Notes: generated by a model from the letters alone, not told the origin. A stretch of 64,000 bases of DNA from Methanobacteriota archaeon (GCA_005878515.1 VBLZ01000097.1:1-64000), one strand, 5' to 3'. Numbered from the stretch's first letter, positions 49,156-58,048 are shown. A program made the numbers and translations.

Positions 49156-49700
49156 TACTTCGTAATGTTCGACGGTCGGAGGGCCTTGATTTCGCGATGG
49201 CGCTCCGCGAGCATCGGAATGAGGGCCTTCGCCGAGGGAACCGGCGCTTGCCGTCCGCCATCGACGGGGTACACATGTCCGTACCGGACGAGATGGGTCA
49301 GGTACAGATCCGAGAGGTAGCTCCGGGAGGGGCTGTGCACCGGGTGGTACTCCGGTCGGACCAGGACCCGGAGTTTCGGCGCGATTCGAGGATTGGACGA
49401 GAACTGGCCGAACTCCGTCGCGGCGCCCCACGACTCGATGCTCAGGAACACAAGATCCACGTCGCTCCGTTCGAGGATTTCCTCCTCGATCACGGACGGT
49501 CCGACTTCAGGGGGGAAGTCATCCTCCGGCACGAGTGCGATAATCCCCCGACTCCCCAAGACGTGCGCGACCGCTCGTCGCTCGTCGAGTCCGCGTCCGG
49601 AAGAGCCCAAGAGCATGACCACCAACCCGGATCGGTTGAGACGGTCCTCCGTCTCTTTGCGAATCGCATGAACGCGTCGGACTGCGGTGCCCCCGGTCAC
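49155..49700 (-). CDS. Possible nucleotide-processing protein with an ES-G-E-G-F signature
   Basis: The 181-residue product has a Rossmann-like first strand LVVMLLGSSGRGLDERRAVA (residues 26-45), a PEDDFPP segment, and a second conserved block VDLVFLSIESWGAATEFGQF near residues 80-99, followed by KLRVLVRPEYHP and SYLSDLYLTHLV. The pattern ES-x-G-xxx-E-(F/L)-G-x-F after a strand is shared with nucleoside 2-deoxyribosyltransferase/TIR-like and retron St85-type effector families. That relation is my pattern judgement, not a database hit. It starts at GTG. No reverse transcriptase or other defence gene is nearby. Confidence 0.5.
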   Translation of the reverse strand: MTGGTAVRRVHAIRKETEDRLNRSGLVVMLLGSSGRGLDERRAVAHVLGSRGIIALVPEDDFPPEVGPSVIEEEILERSDVDLVFLSIESWGAATEFGQFSSNPRIAPKLRVLVRPEYHPVHSPSRSYLSDLYLTHLVRYGHVYPVDGGRQAPVPSAKALIPMLAERHREIKALRPSNITK

Positions 49701-49810
49701 GTCTCCCCTTGGCGGAGATGCGTCGCGCCGCTAGTTGAGTACCCGCATGAGAGGTCAGTGAAACAACTCCGATCGGTGGACGGTTCGCTGGGATGGCGTT
49801 GAGCAAAATG

Positions 49811-49817
49811 CTATATT
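49811..49817 (+). promoter_or_regulatory. TATA box of the tRNA-His gene
   Basis: CTATATT, after an A-rich stretch (CAAAATG), lies 26-32 bp upstream of the tRNA 5' end, the expected distance for a start at or just before the mature tRNA. Confidence 0.55.
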
Positions 49818-49842
49818 CCCCTCCCCGGTTGGGCGGCTTGCG

Positions 49843-49916
49843 GCCGGGATGGGCTAGCCTGGTTATGCTAGGGGACTGTGGATCCCTTGACGCGAGTTCA
49901 AATCTCGCTCCCGGCC
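49843..49916 (+). tRNA. trnH: tRNA-His (GTG anticodon)
   Basis: The sequence folds as a cloverleaf: acceptor GCCGGGA / TCCCGGC, D stem with G-T, G-C and C-G pairs, anticodon stem GGGGA / TCCCT with loop CTGTGGA (anticodon GTG), a short variable loop TGAC, and T stem GCGAG / CTCGC with loop TTCAAAT. Position 73 is C, and the base before the acceptor (49842) is G, so the tRNA-His-specific G-1:C73 pair appears to be encoded. CCA is not encoded and there is no intron. Confidence 0.92.
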
Positions 49917-50010
49917 CTCGCGCACGGCTCGCCCTCTCCGGTCTGGACCTCTCATCGCGGGAATCGCGGCATCTTCATGAGATGGGGTTCGGTTATTCGG
50001 CCGGGTCTTC

Positions 50011-50640
50011 GTGAAGGTCGTTGTCTTCGGCGCGACGGGGGAGACCGGCCGTCTCCTCACGGAACGAACCCTGCGGGCGGGCCACACGGTCACCGCCTTC
50101 GTGCGCGATCCGGCCCGGATGCTCATCGTGCACGAACGGTTGCGCGTGATCCGAGGCGACGTCCTCGACCCTCCTTCGGTTGAGCGAGTGATTCCAGGCC
50201 ACGATGCGGTCCTCTCGGCTCTGGGGAGCACGGCCCGCAATCCGGCACCGGTCCTTTCCGAGGGCGTTCAGCACATCCTCGATGCGATGGAACGGTCCCG
50301 CGTCCGGCGGATCGTGGCCCTCTCGGCGGCCGGCGCGCTGGGGGAGTCGGCCGGATTCGCAATCGGGAATGCGGGCCTGCGAATCTTCCGAATGTGGCTG
50401 CCGCAGGTCTACCGAGAGCATCGCAAGATGCTCGACGAACTTCGGCGGCGCGAACTCGAATGGATCGCGGTGCGCGCCGTCCTGTTGACGAACGGCGCAG
50501 CGAAGGGTCGCTACCGCATTGCGATCGAGGGAATTCCGCGGTGGGGCTTTCGGATCTCTCGCGCCGATGTCGCCGACTTCATGATCCGCCAACTCACGAC
50601 CGATGAGTTCGTCCGCAAGATGCCCGCGACGGCGTATTGA
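50011..50640 (+). CDS. NAD(P)-binding oxidoreductase (atypical SDR)
   Basis: The 209-residue protein starts at GTG with the Rossmann motif KVVVFGATGETGRLLTERTL (residues 2-21), then GDVLDPPSVERVI, an SALGSTARN strand and VRRIVALSAAGALGESAGFA near residues 108-127. The Gly-rich GATGxTG pattern and the absence of a classical YxxxK site place it among the atypical SDRs (NAD(P)H-binding, NmrA-like). Its substrate is unknown. It lies downstream of tRNA-His and 136 bases before ileS. Confidence 0.85.
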   Translation: MKVVVFGATGETGRLLTERTLRAGHTVTAFVRDPARMLIVHERLRVIRGDVLDPPSVERVIPGHDAVLSALGSTARNPAPVLSEGVQHILDAMERSRVRRIVALSAAGALGESAGFAIGNAGLRIFRMWLPQVYREHRKMLDELRRRELEWIAVRAVLLTNGAAKGRYRIAIEGIPRWGFRISRADVADFMIRQLTTDEFVRKMPATAY

Positions 50641-50688
50641 ATCCGTTAGGATTCGCCAGGTAGGTGCACGGGCACCAACGACCGCATG

Positions 50689-50697
50689 CTTTTATAC
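50689..50697 (+). promoter_or_regulatory. TATA box upstream of ileS
   Basis: CTTTTATAC lies 80-88 bp upstream of the preferred ileS start at 50777. A transcript beginning about 26 bp downstream would start near 50720, beyond the ATG at 50708, which argues against that first start. Confidence 0.5.
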
Positions 50698-50776
50698 GGC
50701 CACCCAGATGAGTCGACCGCTTCCCGAGGCGATGAAGAAGCCTTGGGTGGCCCGAATCCCCGGGAGCGGGGCTGCG

Positions 50777-53700
50777 ATGATCAAGCAGGCGGAGAAGACG
50801 TATGCTCCACTTGAGGTGGAGCGACAGGTCCAGGAATTCTGGGACCGCGCGAAGGTCTACCGGAAGACCGTCGCCGCGCGGGAGAAAGGCGAGGATTTCT
50901 TTTTCGGCGACGGCCCGCCGTACACAACCGGATCGATTCACCTCGGAAACGTCCTGAACAAGACGATCAAGGATCTCGTCGTCCGCTATCATCGGATGCG
51001 CGGCTACCACGTCCGGGACCAGCCGGGCTACGACATGCACGGCCTCCCGATCGAGGTCCAGGTCGAGAAGACCCTCGGGATCACGAACAAGAAGGAGATC
51101 GAAGAGCTCGGCATCGAGAAGTTCGTGAACACCTGCCGGACGTTCGCGACGGACCTCCTGCAGACGATGACGAAACAGTTCCAGTCGCTCGGCATCTGGC
51201 TCGATTGGGACCGCCCGTACATGACGATCCGCAACGAATTCATCGAGGCGGCGTGGTGGACGCTGAAACGCGCCCACGAACACGACTGGATCTACGAGGC
51301 GCTCCGGTCCATCCAGTGGTGTTCCCGATGCGAGACGGCCCTCGCGGACGCCGAAGTCGAGTACTCCGACGAAACGGATCCGTCGATTTACGTCAAGTTC
51401 CGCCTCGCCGGCAAGCCGGACGAATCCCTGCTGATCTGGACCACGACCCCGTGGACCCTTCCCGCCAATCTCGCGATCGCGGCGCATCCCGATTTCCGGT
51501 ACGCGAAGGTGAAAATTCCACATGGCAAGAAGCCCGAGTACGTCTGGCTCATGGAGAGCGCGGTGCCCGACGTCATGGCCCGCGGCGGGGTGACGAAATA
51601 CTCCGTCGTCGAGACGAGGAAAGGGAGCGACCTCGTCGGGCTCGCATACCTCCACCCACTCCGGACGAAGCTCCCCTACCAGAAGTCAGCGAAGGGCGAG
51701 TGGGTCCACAAGCTCGTCTCCTCGGACACGGTCGCCGCCGAGTACACGGGGCTCGTCCATTCGGCCCCGGGGCACGGACCGGAGGACTTCGAGCTCGGTC
51801 AGAGGCTCGGCCTTCCCGCCTTTTCGCCGGTCGACGCGGGAGGCCGTTTCACCGCGGACGCCGGCGCCTACGCGGGCCAGAAGGTGAGGGAGGCGAATCC
51901 GGGGATCATCGCGGACCTGCGGGCGGCCCGCGCTCTCTTCGCGGACGAGACGATCCTCCATGCATACGGCCATTGTTGGCGATGCAAGACCCCGATCTTG
52001 TTCCGCGCGACGGTCCAATGGTTCCTCAAGGTGACGGACTTCAAACCGAAGATGGTCGAGGAGGTCGGGCGGGTCAGATGGTTCCCGGACTGGGCCGGAT
52101 CGGCGCGCCAACTCGATTGGACGAGCAACCTGCGGGACTGGTGCATCTCCCGGCAGCGGTACTGGGGCATCCCCCTCCCGATCTGGAGGTGCGCGAAGTG
52201 CAATCACTGGACGGTCGTCGGATCGGCCGAATCCCTTCGAGGTGCGAGCGGCTACAAGGAAGGAATGGACCTTCACCGGCCCGGCATCGACCGGATCGCG
52301 CTCCCATGCGAGAAGTGCGACGGCGAGATGCGGCGGGTCCCCGACACGGTCGACGTGTGGTTCGACAGCGGCGTCTCGAGCTGGGCGAGCCTCGGCTACC
52401 CGGCTCGCGACGACGAGTTCCGCCGCTGGTGGCCTCAGGACTGGATCGTCGAAGGGCCGGACCAGACGCGGGGCTGGTTCAACTCCCAACTCGCGGCAGG
52501 GGTCGTGGCGTTCGACCGGGCTCCGTACGATCAGGTGCTGATGCACGGTTGGGTGAACGGTCCGGACGGACGGCAAATGCACAAGTCCCTCGGGAACGTC
52601 ATCGAGCCCGAGACGGTCGTCGACAAGTTCGGGGTCGATCCGCTCCGATTCTATGTGATCGCCGTGAACGCGCCTTGGGACGACATCACGTTCCAGGAGG
52701 AGGGCGTCCGGAACGCGCAGCGGACCTTGAACATCCTGTGGAACGTCCTGCGGTTCGCGACGACCTACATGGTCTTGGACCGGTTCGATCCGTTCGCGGC
52801 GGACCTCTCCTCGACCGAAGGCCACCTCCGGCCCGAGGACCGTTGGCTCCTCTCGCGGCTCGAGGGTCTGAAGAAGACCGTGGACCTCGAGATGCGTTCA
52901 TACAACCTGCACCGCGCGGCCCGCGCGGTCGAGGCGTTCATCCTCGATGACCTCTCGCGGTGGTACGTGAAGCTGGTCCGCGGGCGGACCTGGACGGAGA
53001 CCGACAACGGGGACAAGCTCGCCGCGTACCGCGTGCTCTTCGAAGCGCTGAGTACCCTTGCGATCCTCCTCGCCCCCGTCGCGCCCCACATCGCAGAGGC
53101 CATGTATCAGCGCCTCGATGGACGGAAGCTCAGCGTGCACATGCTCGATTGGCCCGACGTCCGAGCGCAATGGCTTCGGCCCGAGCTTGAGCGGTCTATG
53201 TCGATCGTGCAAGAAGAGGTTGAAGTCGTCTCGAATCAACGACAGAAGGGAGGGCGGAAGCTCCGTTGGCCGCTGAAGCTGATCGCGGTCCGCAGCGCCA
53301 CACCGGAAGCCGCGGAGGCGTTTGCCGCACTGCGGAGTATCTTCCTGGACCAGGTGAATGCGAAGGAACTCGTGATCTTGGAACCCGCCGACGAGTTTCC
53401 GGGCACCGTCGTCGTCGCGAAGCCCGACGCCGCGGCGATCGGCAAGGCGTACAAAGCTCTGGCACCCAAGATTGTGAAACTGCTCGGGACCCGGGCCCCG
53501 GGCGAGCTGCAAAAGGCGTTCGAGCGCGGTTCGTACACGCTCCATGCGGACGGGCAGACGTTCGAGATCGAACCGACGATGGTGCGCTTCGAGAAAGCGC
53601 TCCCCCCCGAGGTCGTCCGGGTGGAGACGCCTCATGGTGAGATCTACCTCGACCTTCGCGTGACGCCGGAGCTCCAAGCCGAAGCGTACGCTCGCGAGAT

Positions 53701-54940
53701 CGTCCGCCGAATCCAGCAGATGCGGAAAGACCTCGACCTGGACATCGACGACTTCATCGCCACGGTCATCAAGACGAACAAAGAATTCGCAGCGACCCTC
53801 GAAGCACAGCAGGCCTTCATCGCCCGCGAGACTCGATCTCGCAGCTTGACGTTCACCGACAAGGCCGTCGCCTCCGAACATGTCGTCGAATGGAAGGACG
53901 TCGACGGTCATGGCGTCACGATCGGGGTCACACCGCTCCATCTCTCCGAATCGATTCGCGAATTCACCCGGATCCCCGGCCTCACGATGGCGAAGGCGAT
54001 GGCCCTTTTCGACGCGGGCTACAAGAGCCTCGCGGCGCTTCGCTCCGCGACGAAACAGGAGTTGCTGGCCGTCGACGGCCTTGACGCAGGAGACGTCGAC
54101 CGGATCACCGAATTCCTCGCCGTCCCAGAAAAGAAGGACGCCGTCTGCCCGACCTGCCAGGCGTCCGTCGCGGCCGACGCGCGGCGCTGTCCTCGATGTG
54201 GAGAGCCGATGGCGTTGGAGGCCACGCCCTGCCCCCGATGCAAGTCGGCTATTCCTCCCGGCGCGGACGCATGTCCTGTTTGCGGCTTCGCATTAATCGG
54301 CCAGGCCGCTCCAGGGACGCCCTCGCGGACGCCGTGCGTCGCGTGCGGAGAGCTGATTCTCGCGGGTTCTTCCGAGTGCCCCTCGTGCGGTGCGCCGCAG
54401 AAGCGACCGGTCCCGCTGGTTTCGAGTCCAACCGGTGAGGACGAGGCGCCGGCGCTGCTGAAAGACTCCTCCTCGTACCTCGTACGAGAGACCACGCCCG
54501 AGGAGGCGTATCGCCTATTCCTCATCGCACATAACACGGGGAAGAAGGGCATGATCATCACGCGACTTTTCCCGCAGAAGGTCCGAGAGCGCTTCGGGCT
54601 GAAAGATCTGCCGATCGTCTGGTTGAGCAACGTGGGCAAGGAGGACTCGGTCCGACCGAAAGACCTCGAAAAGTTATCCTTGGCCGCGGAGCAATTCCTC
54701 TCCCGCGAGAAAGGCGTGGTCCTTCTCGACGCGATCGAATATCTAGTGACGAACAATAATTTCCTGACGGTGCTGCGTCTTGTGCAATCGATTCGCGATC
54801 AGGTGGCCGTCAACAACGGGGTGCTGTTGCTTTCCGTCAACCCGTCGACCCTCGACGCCCACCAGATGACGCTCCTCGAACGCGAAGTGGATCAAGTGGT
54901 CAACGTGTCCGGCGGGCCGACGGGTTCCACTTCGGGATGA
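50777..54940 (+). CDS. ileS: Isoleucyl-tRNA synthetase fused to HhH, zinc-ribbon and DUF835 domains
   Basis: The first 1040 residues are a class I archaeal IleRS: PPYTTGSIHLGNVLNKTIKD near residues 48-67 (HIGH region), the editing domain, and QMHKSLGNVI near 599 in place of KMSKS. Beyond the normal end (EHVVEWKDVDGHG) come a helix-hairpin-helix segment (FTRIPGLTMAKAMALFDAGY onwards, about 1055-1110), three CxxC-CxxC zinc ribbons (12 Cys, about 1123-1210) and a DUF835 domain (about 1230-1380, EEAYRLFLIAHNTGKKGMII). The total of 1387 residues compares with about 1040 in the family. ATG at 50732 is also possible. Added domains may bind tRNA or regulators. Confidence 0.93.
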   Translation: MIKQAEKTYAPLEVERQVQEFWDRAKVYRKTVAAREKGEDFFFGDGPPYTTGSIHLGNVLNKTIKDLVVRYHRMRGYHVRDQPGYDMHGLPIEVQVEKTLGITNKKEIEELGIEKFVNTCRTFATDLLQTMTKQFQSLGIWLDWDRPYMTIRNEFIEAAWWTLKRAHEHDWIYEALRSIQWCSRCETALADAEVEYSDETDPSIYVKFRLAGKPDESLLIWTTTPWTLPANLAIAAHPDFRYAKVKIPHGKKPEYVWLMESAVPDVMARGGVTKYSVVETRKGSDLVGLAYLHPLRTKLPYQKSAKGEWVHKLVSSDTVAAEYTGLVHSAPGHGPEDFELGQRLGLPAFSPVDAGGRFTADAGAYAGQKVREANPGIIADLRAARALFADETILHAYGHCWRCKTPILFRATVQWFLKVTDFKPKMVEEVGRVRWFPDWAGSARQLDWTSNLRDWCISRQRYWGIPLPIWRCAKCNHWTVVGSAESLRGASGYKEGMDLHRPGIDRIALPCEKCDGEMRRVPDTVDVWFDSGVSSWASLGYPARDDEFRRWWPQDWIVEGPDQTRGWFNSQLAAGVVAFDRAPYDQVLMHGWVNGPDGRQMHKSLGNVIEPETVVDKFGVDPLRFYVIAVNAPWDDITFQEEGVRNAQRTLNILWNVLRFATTYMVLDRFDPFAADLSSTEGHLRPEDRWLLSRLEGLKKTVDLEMRSYNLHRAARAVEAFILDDLSRWYVKLVRGRTWTETDNGDKLAAYRVLFEALSTLAILLAPVAPHIAEAMYQRLDGRKLSVHMLDWPDVRAQWLRPELERSMSIVQEEVEVVSNQRQKGGRKLRWPLKLIAVRSATPEAAEAFAALRSIFLDQVNAKELVILEPADEFPGTVVVAKPDAAAIGKAYKALAPKIVKLLGTRAPGELQKAFERGSYTLHADGQTFEIEPTMVRFEKALPPEVVRVETPHGEIYLDLRVTPELQAEAYAREIVRRIQQMRKDLDLDIDDFIATVIKTNKEFAATLEAQQAFIARETRSRSLTFTDKAVASEHVVEWKDVDGHGVTIGVTPLHLSESIREFTRIPGLTMAKAMALFDAGYKSLAALRSATKQELLAVDGLDAGDVDRITEFLAVPEKKDAVCPTCQASVAADARRCPRCGEPMALEATPCPRCKSAIPPGADACPVCGFALIGQAAPGTPSRTPCVACGELILAGSSECPSCGAPQKRPVPLVSSPTGEDEAPALLKDSSSYLVRETTPEEAYRLFLIAHNTGKKGMIITRLFPQKVRERFGLKDLPIVWLSNVGKEDSVRPKDLEKLSLAAEQFLSREKGVVLLDAIEYLVTNNNFLTVLRLVQSIRDQVAVNNGVLLLSVNPSTLDAHQMTLLEREVDQVVNVSGGPTGSTSG

Positions 54941-54949
54941 ACACGGATC

Positions 54950-55741
54950 TCAGGCTGAGGGCTTGAGGACCGCGGCCACGACGTTGACGAGGCGCGGGAC
55001 GGTCTCGAAGCGGTCCAACTCCTCGGGACGAACCCATCGTTGCTCGACGTTTTCCCAATCGAGGCGGACCCGGCGATTCGGAGTGTCGAAGAGGAATGGA
55101 TGGACGACGTAGATTGTCGTGCCGTCTCGAGCGAGGACCGGATCTCCCGCTCCACGGAATGTGATTGCGCGGATCCCGGTCTCTTCCCGAACCTCCACGA
55201 TGGCCCGGTGTTTCGGATCTTCGCGGCCCTCGATGTGGCCCGAGATTGCGGACCACTTTCCTCGGAAGGTGCCCACCTTCTCACTCCGACGGACGATGAG
55301 GATGCGGCCCCGGTTCCGGAGGATCGCCGTCACCACGCGCTTTCCCCGGATGTCGGGCAGCTCGACCGTTCCCCGACCCCCGTCGACGACCATCCGATCT
55401 CCCGTGCGCAGGCCTCCGACGTCGACGCGATCCACCATCGGGATGCCCGCGAGCGTCGCCCCGACCGCGACGACGGCATCCGCGCGTCGGTTCACGATCG
55501 CCGCGGGACCGTGGCCCCGCTTCCCCAGGCCATACAGCACATACGAGCCCACCGTACTCCCTTTGCCAGTCGGGAATGCGAAGATTCGGTCGTCCAAGCG
55601 TTCGCCCAAGATGCCGGTCGAGCCATTGAGAATCGATCCGGTAGCCGGATCTACCCCGCCCACGAAGGAGAAGGGAGTCGAGGAGACGAGTGCCTTGCCC
55701 GACGCCCGGCCGGCAACGATCCCCCGGGCGCGAATCCTCAT
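54950..55741 (-). CDS. Phosphomevalonate dehydratase small subunit fused to a Nudix domain
   Basis: Residues 1-130 match the small subunit (aconitase X swivel domain, DUF126) of archaeal phosphomevalonate dehydratase, with IVAGRASGKALVSSTPFSFV near residues 8-27 and the conserved Ser in PTGKGSTVGSYVLY near 57-70. Residues 134-263 form a Nudix domain, with box GHIEGREDPKHRAIVEVREE followed by TGI near 168-190; the first Arg of the REUXEE core is Val but the other Glu positions are intact. Small subunits normally end near 135 residues. The start overlaps the large-subunit stop by four bases (ATGA). Confidence 0.85.
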   Translation of the reverse strand: MRIRARGIVAGRASGKALVSSTPFSFVGGVDPATGSILNGSTGILGERLDDRIFAFPTGKGSTVGSYVLYGLGKRGHGPAAIVNRRADAVVAVGATLAGIPMVDRVDVGGLRTGDRMVVDGGRGTVELPDIRGKRVVTAILRNRGRILIVRRSEKVGTFRGKWSAISGHIEGREDPKHRAIVEVREETGIRAITFRGAGDPVLARDGTTIYVVHPFLFDTPNRRVRLDWENVEQRWVRPEELDRFETVPRLVNVVAAVLKPSA

Positions 55742-56901
55742 GTGTAGCGCTCCAGGAGCGTCTTCAGTTCCTCGAAGACGACCTTCTGCCGGGATAGGCT
55801 TGGCAAGTAGTACGCCCCTTTCCCCGAGGGCGTCGCGACCGTGCCGAATCGGTGCTCGAGCAACGTGACCTCGAGGCATGTGTCCGCGAGGACGCGACCG
55901 CCGTGGCGCTCGATGGTCCCGACGGCATCCGGATTCGCATCGCGCACGACCCGACTCGTGAAGACCCAGACCGGGATCCGAGGCGGCGTGCGGTCGACGA
56001 GCCGCGCGACTTCTCGCAGTTCGTCCGCAGAGAGTTGCGGGGACCCGAGGCCGATCATGTCGGCCTCCGTCCCGTCGGTGTGCGCCCGTTTCGCTGCAGC
56101 CAAATCTCGATCGGTAATCGCAATTGACTTCAGGCCCTTCACATGCGCGCGCCGGGACTCGGGCGTTACGCCTTCTAGGTGGAACATCGAACAGGCGCCG
56201 GAGGAGGCGAGGGCCGCGCCGAGCCATTTGAGGTCTCCCTCGGTCCCGCGGAAGCCGCGGAAGAATGGGAGGCCGTCGTCCACTCGCTCTCCGGCGACGA
56301 GTCCGATCAACGAGTAGTCGATGCCCCGCGGCTTCACGCCGACCTTCACGATCGCCGTGGGTTCTCGACCCTCGTCCGTGTGAAGTCCGTGTTCCGGCGT
56401 CGCTCCGACGATGGCGGCGGCGAGCGCCGCGGGACCGCCCTCCCGGTTCGTACGAGCACCTAGGACCGAGTTCGCGAAACACACGGCACTCGATTCCGCC
56501 CAAGCGACGTGTTCACCGAAGGTCGGTCGGACGCCGATCAGATACGGAGTGCACGAGAACGAGCGACGGACTCCCATCGCCTCGTAGGCGCTCGCAATGC
56601 GTCCTTGCTTCTCCGCGAACGATGGCGGGACGCCGAGCGCCTGCCACTGCGCGAGATCCGTCCCGAGCGGATTGACGGTCGTCGGCACCGAGACCCGCGC
56701 GTCCCGCGCGAAATCCTCCAGGAACTCGAGACCCGGATCCCCGATCAACTTGTACGAGACGCCGGACACGTGCGCGGAGGTGATCGGGATGAGACGCGGT
56801 GCGTCGGCGAGACGGCCCACCGCAAGCAAGATTTGCATCGCCTTGCGCTGGGACTCCGTGCCATCGTCCAGCAGATGCATCTGCGTCCGTGTGAGGCGCA
56901 T
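55738..56901 (-). CDS. Phosphomevalonate dehydratase large subunit (aconitase X catalytic)
   Basis: This 4Fe-4S-dependent enzyme dehydrates 5-phosphomevalonate to trans-anhydromevalonate 5-phosphate in the archaeal mevalonate pathway. The 387-residue protein shows MRLTRTQMHLLDDGTESQRK at the start, PITSAHVSGVSYKLIGDPGL near residues 38-57, RRSFSCTPYLIGVRPTFGEH (an Fe-S ligand Cys) near 112-131, and VWVFTSRVVRDANPDAVGTI near 313-332. It fits the aconitase X family. The small subunit-Nudix gene follows with an overlap, and the exosome-like gene lies just upstream. Confidence 0.88.
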   Translation of the reverse strand: MRLTRTQMHLLDDGTESQRKAMQILLAVGRLADAPRLIPITSAHVSGVSYKLIGDPGLEFLEDFARDARVSVPTTVNPLGTDLAQWQALGVPPSFAEKQGRIASAYEAMGVRRSFSCTPYLIGVRPTFGEHVAWAESSAVCFANSVLGARTNREGGPAALAAAIVGATPEHGLHTDEGREPTAIVKVGVKPRGIDYSLIGLVAGERVDDGLPFFRGFRGTEGDLKWLGAALASSGACSMFHLEGVTPESRRAHVKGLKSIAITDRDLAAAKRAHTDGTEADMIGLGSPQLSADELREVARLVDRTPPRIPVWVFTSRVVRDANPDAVGTIERHGGRVLADTCLEVTLLEHRFGTVATPSGKGAYYLPSLSRQKVVFEELKTLLERYT

Positions 56902-57336
56902 TCACGGCGCCTCCGCGAGGATCGCGTGGGCGACCCGCCGGGCCTCCGCCGGCTTCGCGGGGTAGGCGATCAGCTTCAACCGGATGTCGATCGGATCCGA
57001 ATCGCCCGCGAGCTCAAGACGCTCCCGGAATGCGGCCTGCTTGTCGAAGCGAAAGTGGAGGACGCCATCCTCGTCGAGGCGCGCTTCGATGTCGCGTGCG
57101 ATCGCCGAGGGGACGCCGGCCGCGGCCCAGTGCGACCAGACCGCCCGGATGGCGGGTCGCTTCTCGACGCGGCGAGTGAGTCGGACCAGGGGATTCCCGA
57201 AGTGGCCCTCCAGCTGCTCCCGAGAGGCTACGCCTTCGGGGACCGCGAGCGCGAGGGCGGTGGCCACCCTTTCCTCCTCTTCCGTCGCGTGACAATAGGT
57301 GCGAGCTTCGATCCGACGGATCGGGAGGTCAGCCAT
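56902..57336 (-). CDS. RNA-binding protein of the COG1325 (DUF54) type
   Basis: The 144-residue protein starts MADLPIRRIEARTYCHATEE, has ALALAVPEGVASREQLEGHF near residues 28-47 and NPLVRLTRRVEKRPAIRAVW near residues 48-67, and ends with LKLIAYPAKPAEARRVAHAI. This is the pattern of the archaeal COG1325 family, predicted to bind RNA and be linked to the exosome. The neighbouring UPF0200 gene overlaps its start by eight bases, a known partnership. It abuts the phosphomevalonate dehydratase genes. Confidence 0.85.
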   Translation of the reverse strand: MADLPIRRIEARTYCHATEEEERVATALALAVPEGVASREQLEGHFGNPLVRLTRRVEKRPAIRAVWSHWAAAGVPSAIARDIEARLDEDGVLHFRFDKQAAFRERLELAGDSDPIDIRLKLIAYPAKPAEARRVAHAILAEAP

Positions 57337-57865
57337 GGAGCCGCTCCAGGGCCACGCGCGCCTGCCTGCGGAATTCGTCCAACGTCGATTCGTTGACGAG
57401 CATGATGTCGGCCGTTGCGATGACCTCGCCGAGCCCCCAGCTCAGTTCGCGGAGGTCTCGCGCTCGAACTGCCTCGATGGTGATGGCGTCGTCAAGGCGC
57501 TTTCGTAGCAACATCCGCTCGTGCCGGGTCTTCGGGGATGCGTGGACCGCGAGGACCACGAGCGCCTCTCCGAAGGCCTTGCGAAACACATCGAGCTCCG
57601 CCCCTCCGCGCAGTCCGTCCACGACGACTCGGTCTCCGTGGATTCGCGGCAGCGTCCGTTCGGCCCAGATTCCGAATCCGTGGGCTTCTCGCTCGGCAGT
57701 GGCCATCCCGCCCACCGCGCCATCGGTAATCGGAAGGCCCCGACGTTGGGCTTCTTCCCGAACTACATCGCCCATTCGGACGATTGAGAAGCCGAGATTC
57801 TTCGCCACGGCGAGGACCTCCTCCTTGCCGCATCCGGGCATTCCCGTGACGCAGACGACTCGCAC
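57329..57865 (-). CDS. UPF0200 P-loop kinase-like protein
   Basis: The 178-residue protein starts at GTG with VVCVTGMPGCGKEEVLAVAK (residues 3-22), a P-loop in which the usual GKS/T Ser/Thr is Glu, then IVRMGDVVREEAQRRGLPIT and a DRVVVDGLRGGAELDVFRKA region near 78-97. It resembles dephospho-CoA kinase and belongs to the UPF0200 family of archaeal P-loop proteins of unclear substrate. It is upstream of and overlaps the COG1325 gene. Confidence 0.86.
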   Translation of the reverse strand: MRVVCVTGMPGCGKEEVLAVAKNLGFSIVRMGDVVREEAQRRGLPITDGAVGGMATAEREAHGFGIWAERTLPRIHGDRVVVDGLRGGAELDVFRKAFGEALVVLAVHASPKTRHERMLLRKRLDDAITIEAVRARDLRELSWGLGEVIATADIMLVNESTLDEFRRQARVALERLHG

Positions 57866-58048
57866 GGGATGCGAGGAAAGAGAGGGTTCACTTAAGCGTT
57901 TCCCGCCGCCACCGCCGTTTCCCTCGGGGCACGCAAATCCGGAGTGAGGCGAGTCGTTCACGAACCTCGCCACGCAAAATAGAAATACCCACGGACCGTA
58001 AGCTCGCACCGGAGGAATACCATCCCCCTCGACCTCGACCTGACCCGG

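Noticed and set aside
49843..49916. An intron or a different identity (tRNA-Asp) for the tRNA
   Set aside because: The anticodon loop CTGTGGA is seven bases with anticodon GTG and all stems pair without an insertion, so it is an intron-free tRNA-His.
50603..50776. Upstream starts of ileS overlapping the end of the oxidoreductase gene
   Set aside because: The first open residues overlap the NAD(P)-binding gene in another frame and look random; the ATG at 50708 would precede the expected transcript start given the TATA box at 50689. ATG 50732 remains possible.
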